DNA of 64,000 nucleotides, from positions 137,666,734-137,730,733 of the forward strand of contig CM057462.1 of NCBI GenBank assembly GCA_030035585.1, given 5' to 3'. Positions 39,300 through 50,588 of the stretch are shown piece after piece. Numbering within the stretch: the stretch's first letter is position 1; each line of letters begins with the position of its first letter. Source of the stretch: Dugong dugon. Its lineage: Eukaryota; Chordata; Mammalia; Sirenia; Dugongidae. A program made the position numbers and the translations under genes. The notes below the pieces were generated by a model that was not told the origin of the DNA, searched no databases, and saw only the letters and a list, made by a program, of their open reading frames with translations.

Positions 39300-41075
39300 A
39301 GAAGTAGGATTTGATTTCCCAGCAACATTTACCCCTTGAGTTTCACTTCAGGTTTGCAGATGAGTAGTTTTAAGAGAATTGGTTTCCAGATTTCTCAAGT
39401 TAAATATGCACTGCTTCCTAAAATTGAGCTGCCTGTGGTAAAGGTAGTACTTTGCAAGTTTTCCTTTTTACTTTCTCTTTCACAATTGCCATCCTTCCTC
39501 TTTATAGAAGAAAAGTATCTTTTTTCACTCATCCTAATCCTACTATGTTGCATTCCCCCTGAGTGTAAGAAAATCTCCAGTACACCAAATAAAGGGACAT
39601 TTTGAGATAATTAGTCTTTCAGAAACCTACTCAAGATAAAAACCTGCAACTTATTTGCGTGATTTTAAGAAAGAAGCTGAAAGCTTCCATGTTTATGTTC
39701 CACAGATAAGCATTGCATCTTTGAATAAAACTATTTTTTTCTGATTATTAGGAGAAACATTTTTATTAAGTTAGCCAAAAGACTACTAGAAAGTTTAAAT
39801 CAATTTTTTTTAAGCTTGTGGGAATTTACTACTTGCTAAGAATTATTATTTCTTTGCTCTTTATTCATCCTGTTATTAACATAACAGGAATGTATAGTAT
39901 CTTCTATAATCTATATTATTTATATTCTATAAATAATGAGCACAATCATTTATATACATATGTATTTTTAAACCCCACGCTTCCATTGAACTCAGTCTCA
40001 TTCCAGCAATTAACTATTCATCCATAAAAAACATTAAGCCAATAATATAAATGGATTTGAAGTTTATTTAATATACAATTTGCAAATTGAGTAACACTTC
40101 TGACTAGAGAGTCAAAGTGTTCTGAAGATGAAAGAACTTCCAGAAATCCTTAAAGCCCATGTTATCAACATGGGCCATGGAAAAGGGCCAGAACAGTGTT
40201 TTTATAATAAGTTTACCCTAAAGCACAGCTTCCAGTCCGACCCTGGAGTTTGTTTCTTGGCACTGCACATAGGTAATTCTTCAAAAGAGCCCAATGTCCA
40301 AGGCCAGCATGGTCTTACTAAGCTACTTACTAGGTTAGTGTTTGACTTAAACAGGGGACTTTAAGAAATCAGTTTTCTCAAGACTCAAGGTTCAAAAGAA
40401 GATTTCAGGGAAATGGCCTGGGTGGGTTGCCCCAACTCCATGGAGCCCAGAAATCTGGATTCCAGGGGAAGTAAAAACTGTTTCTCACATATGGTCTAAT
40501 TTAAAAAATAAAAAAGTAAACCCACATCAATCTCATTAATAGATGCATTTTTAATAAAATTTTACTTTTTCTGTTAAATACCTTTTTAAAATGTATGCTT
40601 GTGCTCAAGTGTATGCTAATATTAATTGTGATAAATTAAGCCAGAAGAAGTTTTTTTATTTTCATGAGCCTTTTGTTCACTGAAAATTTAAAAACTTAAT
40701 GCTGATTTGTATACATTTTTATTGCAGAGAAATATGATAAGGTGAAATTTTAAGCATAAAAATCTATATTAAGATAAAATAATGGGAGACATGAAATGTA
40801 TTTTTTTAAATGGTGGGTATCAAATAGCTGTGGCAAATAGATTCCATTTGAGAGTGATGAATAATTTTATTTTAAAACAGCAATATTTATAACATTGAAA
40901 TTAAGTGATTTGCTGTAACTTGAAATGTATGATGAAAGATTTTAGAAGCCAACATAAACATGCATGGGTTAATAGTGTTTAAAAATTATTTTTAGGAGAT
41001 TTGTGACAAAAAAATTGAAGACAGTTGCATTCAGTTATGAGAAGGTGTTAATTCAATATCCTGCTTTTAGTCAAG
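39300..41075. other. Unassigned AT-rich interval
   Basis: Nothing could be supported. The frame at 40128-40364 (78 residues) starts with KELPEILKAHVINMGHGKG and has no recognised domain. The surrounding 40060-40500 may be an unrecognised repeat. Confidence 0.4.
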
Positions 41076-41079
41076 AACA

Positions 41080-41275
41080 GTGTTTGTTCAATAGAACCTT
41101 CTGCAATGATAGAAATATGCCATGTCTTCACTGTCCAATAAGGAAGCCATTAGAAGCCACAAGCAGCTATTGGCACTTGAAATGTGGTTAGTGTGACTGA
41201 GAAAATAAATTTTAATTTTATTTAAATTTAAATAGCTACATTTGTCTAGTGGCTACCTTATTTGACAGCGCAAGT
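41080..41275. repeat. AT-rich DNA-transposon-like repeat
   Basis: CACTGTCCAATAAGGAAGCC, a TTTTAATTTTATTTAAATTT core, then CTAGTGGCTACCTTATTTGA. It shares order and text with 24000-24150. Confidence 0.5.
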
Positions 41276-41499
41276 CTAGAAATCACTGTGGGTCTTTGTC
41301 TTGATATTGTTTTTGAATTTTACGTCATCTTCTCATAATATGTACTAAGAAGGAATATTTTAGGAAAATCATTTGGAGTAGTTGTTAAGGACTTAGGGAT
41401 TTCCATGATGGCGAGGCTTATGTTCCACTCCACAGGAGAAGGACTTCTTTCAGTAAATATTTCCAGTACCTCATTTTGTATACTTAGTTTTTCTTCAAA

Positions 41500-41659
41500 A
41501 ACAAAAAAACCCAAACCCATTGCCGTCGAGTCGAATCTGACTCATAGCAACCATGTAGGACAGAATAGAACTGCCCCACAGGTTTCCAAGGAGCCACTGG
41601 TGGATTTGAATGCCGACATTTTTGTTAGCAGCTGAGCTCTTAACCATTGTGCCACCCCT
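41500..41659 (-). repeat. AfroSINE, minus strand
   Basis: CAAACCCATTGCCGTCGAGT, the reversed middle GGTTTCCAAGGAGCCACTGG and the head CTTAACCATTGTGCCACCCC. A second, partial minus-strand tail (ACCAAACCTGTTGCTGTAGA) follows at 41672-41722. Confidence 0.85.
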
Positions 41660-41729
41660 CAAAGGAGAGCTTAAAAAACCAAAACCAAACCTGTTGCTGT
41701 AGAGTCGATTCCAACTCATGGAACATTAA

Positions 41730-42680
41730 GAGCAATAGTGAAGGGAAAAGGTGATATGTGGCCTTAGTAGATGTTACCAAATCGGGACGATGGGGCAGGG
41801 GAGATATTCCATCACCTTGTGGGGTTTTCAAATGACTTTTCTTTAGTAGTAGTACCACTTTATCCTTTCCTATTGTGAACCTAGCAGATGTCCCTTATGG
41901 CCACAATTGGGCAACAGTGTGGTAGCCTTCATTTCATATATCCAAAGGTCAAGTACTATGTACAGCAGCTGTGCAGGATGTCCCTGGGAGGACAGAACCT
42001 CCTAGACCACCATGCAAAGCGGCAGTGACTTGAAGCCGTTGTTGGCCAAATATGCTGAAACCTGTGACAGCTAGAACTCGACAGGACTGCCTTTTCTTCC
42101 TGGGTCTCTCCAGTTTTCTACGTTTGACAAGGTGCAGTCTTACTACCTTTATATTGCTTGTTTTAGTGGAAAATATTTGAGTTTTCCTTCTCTGACGTGT
42201 TTCCACTCTACACAAGTTCCAGCTTTCGTAGGTTTTACTGTATATGCACCAGCATGTAAGAGTCTAGGGAAACTGGAATTCAGGGAGTGAGACCATTCAG
42301 GCAACCATTCGCAACAAATAAGTGGATCCATCAATCGAATCACTCATGGGCATATTTTAGGTTTTCTTTCCTGCTGTATGTTTCAGTGGCCTCCAAAGCA
42401 GGTCATGACCAAAATACTGATTTGATATACTGCCCTTGTATCGGTCAGGGACCAGTCAGGAAAACAGAAACCACATCTGACATTGTAAACAAAAGGAATC
42501 TGACACAGAAAGCTAGTTATTGGTGTTGGAAGGTGTTACAGGTGTTGGAAGGCTGAAAGAACACAAAGGGGACAGTAAAGTAACTAGAGACGAATCAGTC
42601 AAGACGCAGCCACCACCCCCAGGGCTAGGGGAATAAACGGTCAGAGTGGTGTTACCAGAACCAAGACACTTGAAAGAGGG
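41730..42680. other. Unassigned interval with possible old repeats
   Basis: Bases 41950-42250 have repeat-like but unnamed text (TAGAACTCGACAGGACTGCC). Bases 42450-42680 (GACCAGTCAGGAAAACAGAA) look like part of another old element. The latter resumes after the LTR at 43087. No gene is supported. Confidence 0.35.
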
Positions 42681-43081
42681 TGTTATGGATTGAACTGTGT
42701 CCCCCTAAAATATGTGTCCTAAATCCTAATCCCTATACCTGTGGATATAATCCCATTTGAAAATGGGGGTTTCTTTGTTATGTTAATGAGGCCATATCAG
42801 TGTGGGGTGTCTTAAACCAGTCACTTTTGATGTAAGAGGAGATTAGGCACAGAGAGAAGGAAGCACAGATAGGGAAGATAGTTGCCTCACCACGTGAAGA
42901 ACAAGGAGGGACAAGCTGAAAAGCGGCAAGGGCCCTCCCCAAGAACTGCAGAGGAAGCCTTCCTCTAGAGCTGGTGCCCTGAGTTAGGACTTCTAGCGTC
43001 CTAAACTGTGAAAGAATAAATTTCTGTTAAAGCCATCCCCTGGTGGTATTTTTGTTACAGCAGTACTAAGGAATTAAGACA
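42681..43081 (+). repeat. MaLR-like solo LTR with perfect GAGGG target duplication
   Basis: It begins TGTTATGGATTG and ends TTAAGACA, with AAATTTCTGTTAAAGCCATC near the end. GAGGG stands at 42676-42680 and again at 43082-43086. The start, with a TGAACTGTGTCCCCC block, resembles MLT1/MST-type LTRs. Confidence 0.85.
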
Positions 43082-43699
43082 GAGGGGCTCTCTGTGACTG
43101 GTGATCGGAGTTCTCAGGAAGGGGTACTTCTTAACTAGTGGTTGGACCTCTCAGGAAAAGTGCATTGTAGCTGATGCTCAGACTCAAGGCAGTGCAACCT
43201 GGCAGGTGCTTGGAAGGTTCGGGTGGTGTGTCCCAGCAGGTGAGGGGGCACAGTGAAGCTAATATTCCTTCAGCCAAGGGGCACAGCAAGGGCATGTGAC
43301 ATTGCTGGTGATGACAGTGCTGAAAGACGCTAGAAGCTGAAGCCATAGCTGGCTGCTGCTGCTGTTGAGCGATCCTTAACAGGAACTGGAAGCAGGAGGA
43401 GTGCCTTTTCTCCCTTCCTTCTGCTTTCCAAGCTCCACCCAGGGCTTTCTCTGGCAAAACCTAACCAGAAGTTAGGTGGCAAGGAAGTCTGGGAATTATA
43501 GCTTGCATGCCCAAACATCACAGAACAGAGTTTTGAAGCGTTGAGCTTGAAGCTGAGAGACAATAAATAGCCAGCCAAATCTTTGCTCATTCACCGTGCT
43601 TATACATATTTCTATTGTACAACAATGGCATCCTCTTGCTTTTGCCCAACAAGATGCAACTATCCTTTTTATAAGCAAAGGTGTTTCTACCCTCTCCCT

Positions 43700-43906
43700 C
43701 AAAAACCAAAACCAAACCAGTTGCCGTACGATGAACTCCAACTCGTGACAATGCCATGTGTGTCGGAGTAGAACTGAGCCCCATAGGGTTTCAGTGGCTG
43801 AAGTTTTCAGAAGTAGATCAGACCTTTCTTCGAAGGCATCTGTGGATGAACTTGAACCTTTTGGTTAGCAGCTGAGAGCACTTAACCATTTGTGCCACAT
43901 GGGGAC
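43700..43906 (-). repeat. AfroSINE, minus strand, longer subtype
   Basis: AACCAAACCAGTTGCCGTAC, then a GGCTGAAGTTTTCAGAAGTA segment absent from the majority type, then TGAACCTTTTGGTTAGCAGC and the head TTTGTGCCACATGG. Confidence 0.8.
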
Positions 43907-44053
43907 GTCTCTTCCTTAAAAGGGAGAACCAAAGATCTGACAGCGCTATAGCCATCTCTCGGTGATGTTAATTCTTTGTCTATTTCACAAAATTCTACCT
44001 GAATATTCTGTGACATATAGACTAAATTGTAAAGTTAATCAGCAGTAACAGTC

Positions 44054-44571
44054 TGTCATGGATTGAATTGTGTCCCCCAAAAATATGCGTATCAGTTTGG
44101 GTAGGCCATGATTCCCAGTATTGTGTGATTGTCCGTCATTTTGTCATCTGATGTGATTTTCCCATGTGTTGGAAATCCTGTCTGTATGACGTTGATGAGA
44201 TGGGATTAGCGGCTGTTATGTTAATGAGGCAGGACTCTACAGATTGAATTGTGTTTTGAGGCAATCTCTTTTGAGATACAAAAGAGAAAAGCAAGCAGAG
44301 AGACCTGGGAACCTCGTATCACTAAGAAAGTAGCACCAGGAGTAAAGCACATCATTTAGACCTGGTGTCCCTGCACTGAGACGCTCTTAGACCAGGGAAA
44401 GATTGATGACAAGGGCCTTCCTCTAGAGCCGACAGAGAGAGAAAGCCTTCCCCAGGAGCTGGCACCCTGAATTCAGACTTATAGCCTCCTAAACTGTGAG
44501 AGAATACATTGCTTTGTTAAAGCCATCTGCTTGTGGTATTTCTATTATAGCAGCACTAGATAACCAAGACA
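44054..44571 (+). repeat. ERV-L/MaLR-type solo LTR
   Basis: It begins TGTCATGGATTG and ends CCAAGACA. CAGTC (44049-44053) and CTGTC (44572-44576) flank it with one mismatch. It is homologous over its whole length to 62804-63328. TTTGTTAAAGCCATCTGCTT is near the end. Confidence 0.85.
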
Positions 44572-44879
44572 CTGTCCTTATATAAAATAAAGAGGGGAGA
44601 GGAAAAGTAAGTAATTATATAATCAATATACCCATAACAAGCAAGGAAGAAAATTTGCATAACAACTACAGTCCTGTGTACTCATACTTGTTATCATTCG
44701 ATGTTCCCTTTGTACCTCAGTCAGAGTACTTTTCTGGTGAATATGATCCAAACCTTCGTTCTCAAAGGGTCTGAATCTTAGTGGTCTGTCTTTAATAGGT
44801 TGCTGTAGCTTTGCTTTAACTTTTACTATTGGATTTTGTAGTACTGAGACGCGCCTCGGAGAATCCTCTGGGCTGGAGA

Positions 44880-45468
44880 TATAGTCCTCTCAGCCTCCAC
44901 TCTTGCAGCAGCTGCTCAATTTACCCTTAGTAATTGGGAGCAATTGCCCCAGCAAAAACAGTAATTCCCTTCTTTGTTTTATCAGTAGCACGAGAAGCCC
45001 AACATGGCCAGTGGAAGTCTCATCTTCCAGTTCAGTGGAGCCAGTGTTGTGACCTCTGGTGGAGGCATCCCCCCTTTGGGAACTAAAACTTCTAAATAAA
45101 TAGCAATCAAAATTGTAGGGATGGGAAACAAGGTTTTTGGGTAGGTAATTAACTATAATAGTGGAGGAGTCACTCACTTCCACCCCTTGATTTCTAGATC
45201 CATGTATTCTGGCTATGGATGAAAAAGATACTCTGATTCTAAGAATAGCCCACATCCCATAAATTAGTGCCCTAATCTTTCAGAGTGTTGTCTTCCAACT
45301 AATACTGTAACTGAATCATCAGTAGGCTGCTTTATCAGGCTTGCTGCTTCTGAGGAATGTCATACATGGTAAGACCAGTGAACTCTATGGGCATGAGCTT
45401 ATTGCCACACTTACCTAGCTAAGGAATTAGTTCCTTGATCAGGAGCAATACTGTGTAGAACACGGATT
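44880..45468 (-). pseudogene. ERV-L integrase-dUTPase remnant, minus strand
   Basis: The minus-strand frame at 44890-45255 carries text close to the provirus at 10090-10400, for example IARIHGSRNQGVE. The reverse complement near 45040-45080 corresponds to the dUTPase LVPKGG region. Many indels break it. It belongs to a second, older ERV-L copy. Confidence 0.75.
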
Positions 45469-45476
45469 GTCATACT

Positions 45477-46035
45477 TGTTATTTGTTGCTATGTAACAAA
45501 TTACCACAAAACTTAGCATAAAACAACAAACACTTAACATTCCACAACTTCTGTTGGTCAGAAATCCAGGAACAGCTTAGCTGGGTGGTTCTGGCTCCTG
45601 TTATCTCATGAGGTTGTAATCAAGCTGCTGGGCGGAGCTGCAGTCATCTCAAAACTTGACTGGGGTTGAATGATCCACTTCCAAACTCACTCACATGGTT
45701 GTTGGCAAGCTTCAGTTCCTTGCAGGCTGATGGACTGGGGGCCCCTGTTCTTTGCCATGCCTCATGGGCCTTTCCATAGGGTTTCTCACAACATGGCAGC
45801 TTGCTTCTTCCAGTGTGAGTGATCCGAGAGAGAAAGGAAGAGAGAGCCCCCCAAATGGAAGTGACAGTCTTCTCATAACCTAGTATCAGAAGTGATGTCC
45901 CATCACTTCTACTATATTCTATTAATTAAAAACAAGCTACTAATCCAGCTCATACCCAAAGTGAACGGGTTACACGAGAGCAAGAATAGCAAGAGGTGAG
46001 GATAACTGGGGACGTATTAGAGGCTGCCTACAATA
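45477..46035. mobile_element. Unnamed repeat with 8-bp flanking duplication
   Basis: GTCATACT occurs at 45469-45476 and 46036-46043, exactly bracketing this block. The start, TGTTATTTGTTGCTATGTAA then CAAATTACCACAAAACTTAG, is a familiar old mammalian repeat whose family I cannot name. An 8-bp duplication points to a hAT-type transposon, though an LTR cannot be excluded. Confidence 0.55.
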
Positions 46036-46043
46036 GTCATACT

Positions 46044-47430
46044 GGCAGAAGCACAGATGATTAGGGTTTTGGAAAACTATTCTCCTTTTCAGAAAGGGCC
46101 CTTAGTCCACTACTGGACCCTGGTAGAGACTGAAATTCTGATCATGAAATCTCTAGTGACCGTACGACCTGAGCTGCCCATGATGAGCTGATGTTTTCTG
46201 ACTCTCTAAGACATATATGATCGATTGAAGGCATCAGCAATCTAACATCAAGTAGAAATGGTTGAGATTTAGGTGTAAGCAGATCCTGAAGACATAAGTA
46301 AGTTGCATGAGAGGTGGCTCAGCCTCCTAAAGTGCTTACTCCTGATATATGTCCTTTTATCAGCCTACATCTATGGCCTGGGTTCCTATGGAGTCCCTAG
46401 TCACGAGACGACTGAGGAGGAAAAAGCTAAGGCTTGGTTTACAGATGGTTCTACACTGTATGTTGGCATCAAGTGAAATCAGGTGGCTGCAGCATTACAA
46501 CCCCATTTAGGGGTGGGCCAGTAAGACAGTGATGGTGGAAAATCCTCCCCGTGGGCAGAACTACAAGCAATACATTTGGTTGTCCATTTTGTCTCAATTG
46601 GAGATGGTAAGAAGTACAAATCTATTGATTCAGAGGCAGTGAATTGCAGTTTGGCTGAACTGTGGGGGACTTGGAAAAAAAGGATTGGCAGATTGATGAT
46701 AAAGGGGGACCAGGGAAGAGGTACGTGGAGGAACCTTTCAGAATGAGCACAGAATGTGAAAAATGTCTGTGTCCCATTGAGTACTCAGCACGGACACACA
46801 CTGTAGAGGAGACTTTCAACAACCAGATGGACAAAATGCCCCACTCTGTGGATGTCAGTCAGTTTCTTCTTCAGCTACCTTAGTGCTTGCTCAAAGTGGC
46901 TGTCCACTCGTTATTGAGTTGATTCCAACTCATAGTGACCTCATAGGGTTTCTAAGGCTGTAAATCTCTACGGAAGCAGATTGCCACATGTTTCTCCCAT
47001 GGAGCCACTGGTGGTTTTGAACTGCTACCCTTTCAGTTAGCAGTCCATCACTTTAACCACTGAACCACCAAAGCTCCTTAAAGTGGCCACAGTGGCAACG
47101 GTAGGTGTTATATGTGTACTTAACAACATGGACTTCCCTCACCAAGGCTGGTCAAGCTATCCCCATTGCTGAGTGCCTAACCTGCCAGTGGCAGAGACTG
47201 ATGCTCAGCCTTCTACACAGCATTCTTCCCTGGGGAAGACCTGCAAACTACCCCATGGCAGGTTGATCACAAAGGAGGAGGCAGCACTTTGTCCACACTG
47301 GAAAAGACACTTATTTAAGATACAGATTTCCCTTCCATGACCACAATGCTCCTGCCAATATGACTATTTGTATACTTATGGATGTTTGACACAGTATTGC
47401 TTCTGACCAAGGAACTCGTTTCTAAATCAT
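46044..47430 (+). pseudogene. ERV-L RNase H-integrase remnant, plus strand
   Basis: Plus-strand text parallels the provirus from about 8600 to 9870: GACCTGAGCTGCCCATGATG, ACAGATGGTTCTACACTGTA, GGGCAGAACTACAAGCAATA and ATTGCTTCTGACCAAGGAAC. The frames are heavily broken. An AfroSINE splits it at 46897-47077. It faces away from the minus-strand part at 44880-45468. Confidence 0.8.
46897..47077 (-). repeat. AfroSINE, minus strand
   Basis: Reversed tail (TGATTCCAACTCATAGTGAC), the longer-subtype middle (GAAGCAGATTGCCACATGTT) and the head (TTAACCACTGAACCACCAAA). Adjacent AAAGTGGC copies at both ends are a probable target duplication. Confidence 0.85.
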
Positions 47431-47778
47431 CTTATGTTAGGAAAATTCACCTTTCTTTAAAAAAAAAAAAGTAGGACGGTAACATAAAAACTGTTAAAAT
47501 TAGTTGTCTAATGGGGATTAGAGTAATATATTTTTTCCTTTTCTTTTAATTTTCCCCTATTTTTCCAGTTATCATTGGCCTGGAAAATATATTAAAATAA
47601 ATTATAAAAGCAATTCAAGACAGCTTTAAAACTATACTCCTGAAAGAGTTCTGGTTCCTGACTAAGAAAGAACTTCTTGGCGGCTACTCTGATTTCAGTC
47701 ATAATTCCAGTTCTATTATTTTCAAATTACTCAGGCATAGACTATTGTAGCCTCAGCCAATGACATTTTTGTATACTC

Positions 47779-47985
47779 TCAGTGATTCTCAAACTTCAGT
47801 GTGCATAAGCATCTTCAGGGAGACTTAAAAAATTAAAAATCTAAGTCCTAGCCCACATCTCCCCTCCAGGCAATTCTGACTAATTCTAGGTGGGACATAG
47901 GCATTTGTATATTTTTAAAAGGATCCCAAGTTAGTGACTTGGGTTTAGGTGATCTGCATAACATCCTTTAAGGAATACTGCTCTA
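47779..47985 (+). repeat. MER5-like DNA transposon
   Basis: AGTGATTCTCAAACTTCAGT, CTAGCCCACATCTCCCC, then CCTTTAAGGAATACTGCTCT. It has the order of a MER5-type hAT element, opposite in strand to 27665-27850. Confidence 0.75.
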
Positions 47986-48224
47986 GATTTACAGGAGGTT
48001 CCAAGGCCGAGAAAAAGTTAGGAAAAAGTCAAGTTAAGACTCAGGAATAAACAGGTACAAATTGTTATTCTGTTGTCAATAGAATCAGATGCCAGAAACA
48101 CAAGCCTTTGCTTAGCATTGCCTTTGCTTAGCATTGATTCGATATACAGAGCGTCACTGCACTCACATTACCAATCTAGGTATGCAGAACGGTTCTCTAT
48201 CTGCATGAAAGAGGCTACACAACA

Positions 48225-48365
48225 TAATGGCTGCTCCTATCAGATAGCTGCCTCCATACTTGACAAATAGATCTTAGTCTGAATACCAGTTTCACCACTT
48301 AGTTGTCAGCTTTAGATGAATTAACTAAGCTCTCTGAACCTTAGCATTTTTCATGGGAATAATAT
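48225..48365 (+). repeat. MIR fragment
   Basis: GTCTGAATACCAGTTTCACC, then ACTTAGTTGTCAGC and TCTCTGAACCTTAGC follow MIR order. Divergence is high. Confidence 0.5.
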
Positions 48366-48460
48366 TTTTTGAGCTCTTACAGAAGTATGACTTGAGTTAA
48401 AACACTTAATCATTCTAGACTTCAATTCTTTCATAAAATAAAGAGGACTATAATCTCTAA

Positions 48461-48604
48461 GGAGCCCTGGTGGCACAGTGGTTAAGAGCTTGGCTGCTAA
48501 CCAAAATGTGAGCAGATCAAATCCACCAGCTGCTCCTTGGAAACCCTATCGATGGTTCTACTCTGTCCTATAGGGTCATTATCAACAGCATCAGGTTTTG
48601 GTTA
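48461..48604 (+). repeat. AfroSINE, first of a tandem pair
   Basis: The head reads GGAGCCCTGGTGGCACAGTG, the middle CTGCTCCTTGGAAACCCTAT, and the tail is partly deleted. It is flanked by TAATCTCTAA (48451-48460) and AAATCTCTGA (48605-48614). Confidence 0.9.
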
Positions 48605-48614
48605 AAATCTCTGA

Positions 48615-48772
48615 AGGGGGCCCTGGTGGCGCAGTGGTTAAGAGCTCGGCTGTTAACCAAAAGGTCGGCAGTTCAAATCCACCAGCTGCTCCTTGGAAAC
48701 CCTATGGGGCAGTTCTACTCTGGTCTATAGGGTTGCTATGAGTCAGAATCGACTCAACGGCAACAGAGTTTT
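48615..48772 (+). repeat. AfroSINE, second of a tandem pair
   Basis: A near-consensus copy: GGCCCTGGTGGCGCAGTGGT, then AGGTCGGCAGTTCAAATCCA, then GAGTCAGAATCGACTCAACG. It is flanked by AAATCTCTGA on the left and ATGATCTCTGA on the right, the same target text as the first copy. Confidence 0.9.
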
Positions 48773-48789
48773 ATGATCTCTGATGTCCT

Positions 48790-50120
48790 TTCCAGCTCTA
48801 AGGCTCCTTGTATGTTATACCAGCATGCTATTTCTTTCTTTTTTAAAAATAACATTTATTTTACACAAACTCAGTCATGATCCTATACACTCCCCCACAA
48901 TGTATACCCTAAGTGTGGTATTGATTGGATTGTTAACAAACTAGGTAATATATTTTCACTTGTAATTATTCTTAGGTTTAACATAAAGCTGTTGTAATTA
49001 AATACTTAATAGATGATTATTTGATTAATGTCTTCACCTCTCCCTTTAAAGTCTGAATTCAGTAATAAAAACAATCTAGTGATAAAAGCAACAACATAGA
49101 TAAAGCTCAAAAAACTGCTGAGTCGAAGAAGCCAGACAGAAGAGTATATACTGTGTGTAGGATCCTATTTCTATCATAAACTAAGTAAAAAAATTTAGAT
49201 ACTTGTAGAAAACATGAAATCATGACATTGAGATAAGCATCATTAAAATAATTCTGCTTCCTTGGGCAGACAATTTTAAAGAATCAGTGTATCCCTAAAT
49301 GGAATAAAGGGGAATAAAGGCTGTGATTAATTCAGGTGAAATGCGTCTGCACTGTGAGGCTGTAGTGTCTCCTGAATTAAGGACAATCTTTGGACTTGCC
49401 TCCTGAGTGCTGCTTTATCAGACAAATCCTATGAATGTCCTTGGTTGGCTTTCTGTCATGGAAAGACAGTGTCCAGTGATGAGAGACTGGATTTCTGTTA
49501 CACTGACCCTGAAGTTAATGGCCCCGCAGTGGGTGTATGAAGAGAGAATGACGCTAAATTCCTAAGGAGTCTTTGAGCTGAAGTAGGACATGGCGTCTCA
49601 TCTTGCCTCTGATTTGTCTCAGGTTTCTGTTCTCTGTCACCACAAGAGAATGCAAAGGGGAAAGATTTTCCTATCAAAGACCAGGAACTTGGATTCCTGC
49701 CTTTTCCTCCTTTCTCTCACCTTGCTGTCACCCACCTTGTCTATTCTAACACACACTGTTTAGTTTTATGTAGACAACTGAGCTTTATTGCATAGTGGGG
49801 ATTCTGAGTCACACTTTACAGTTGAGAGTTCTTCTCAGGTGCTATTCATGTCCTCCTGTTGACTTTGCCCAGTATTAAAGCCCCAAATTATGTATTCTTG
49901 CCAAAGGGGCTTATAGTTTTAAAGTACTAAACAAATAACTCTTCTTGGCAGGCCATTTAGCTTTCAACCCTCTATAAAGACCTTGCCCTTGCCCTATAGT
50001 TATTCTGAATGCCTGTTCACCTCGTTTCCATACCGTAGGCTTTGTATTCCCTGAAGGACTGTTTCCCTCACCCTGATAGGTGGCCGGCAGCATCATTGAA
50101 TCAAGGAGAAACAGAGAGCA
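48790..50120. other. Interval without a supported gene
   Basis: Around 49090-49210 an L1-3'-UTR-like piece appears (AAGAAGCCAGACAGAAGAGT). The rest, including the small minus-strand frame at 49911-50144, shows no family features. Confidence 0.4.
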
Positions 50121-50123
50121 AGC

Positions 50124-50325
50124 AGGAGTCCCTGGGTAGTGCAATCAGTAATGTGCTTGACTACTAGCTGAAAGTTTGGCAGCTTGAACACACCCAGAGG
50201 CGCCTCAGAAAAAAGCCTTGGTGATCTGCCTCTGAAAGGTCACAGTCTTGAAAACCCCGTGGAGTGCAGTTCTGCTCATGGGGTCGCCATGAGTCAGAAC
50301 TGACTTGATGGCAACTGATTTGGTT
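50124..50325 (+). repeat. AfroSINE, longer subtype
   Basis: AGGAGTCCCTGGGTAGTGCA, then CCCAGAGGCGCCTC, TGATCTGCCTCTGAAAGGTC and the tail CGCCATGAGTCAGAACTGAC. Confidence 0.85.
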
Positions 50326-50349
50326 CAGAGAGTAAGTAAACCAGGACTG

Positions 50350-50580
50350 CAGTCCTGGGGAGTGGAAATGGTTAAACATGCTTGGCTGCTAACTGAAGGG
50401 TTGGAAGTTTGAGTCTACCCAAAGGTGTCTTGGAAGAAGGGTCTGGCAATCTACTTCTGAAAAATCAGCTGTTGAAAACCCTATCAGGTATTACAATTGC
50501 TGTCAATAAGTTGTACACCTGTAAAAAGTTGAACTGGCAAAAGTTGTTTGATAAATATATTTACAACAATGACAAAAAAA
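50350..50580 (+). repeat. AfroSINE fragment followed by a poly(A) retroposon tail
   Basis: Bases 50350-50487 are a partial SINE (GCTTGGCTGCTAACTGAAGG, CTGGCAATCTACTTCTGAAA). Bases 50488-50588 (GTACACCTGTAAAAAGTTGA, ending in about 15 A) look like the 3' end of another retroposon. Confidence 0.6.
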
Positions 50581-50588
50581 AAAAAAAA

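Noticed and set aside
48615-48772. tRNA gene, because of A-box and B-box-like text
   Set aside because: The text is the tRNA-derived head of an AfroSINE; it recurs many times and cannot fold into a complete tRNA.
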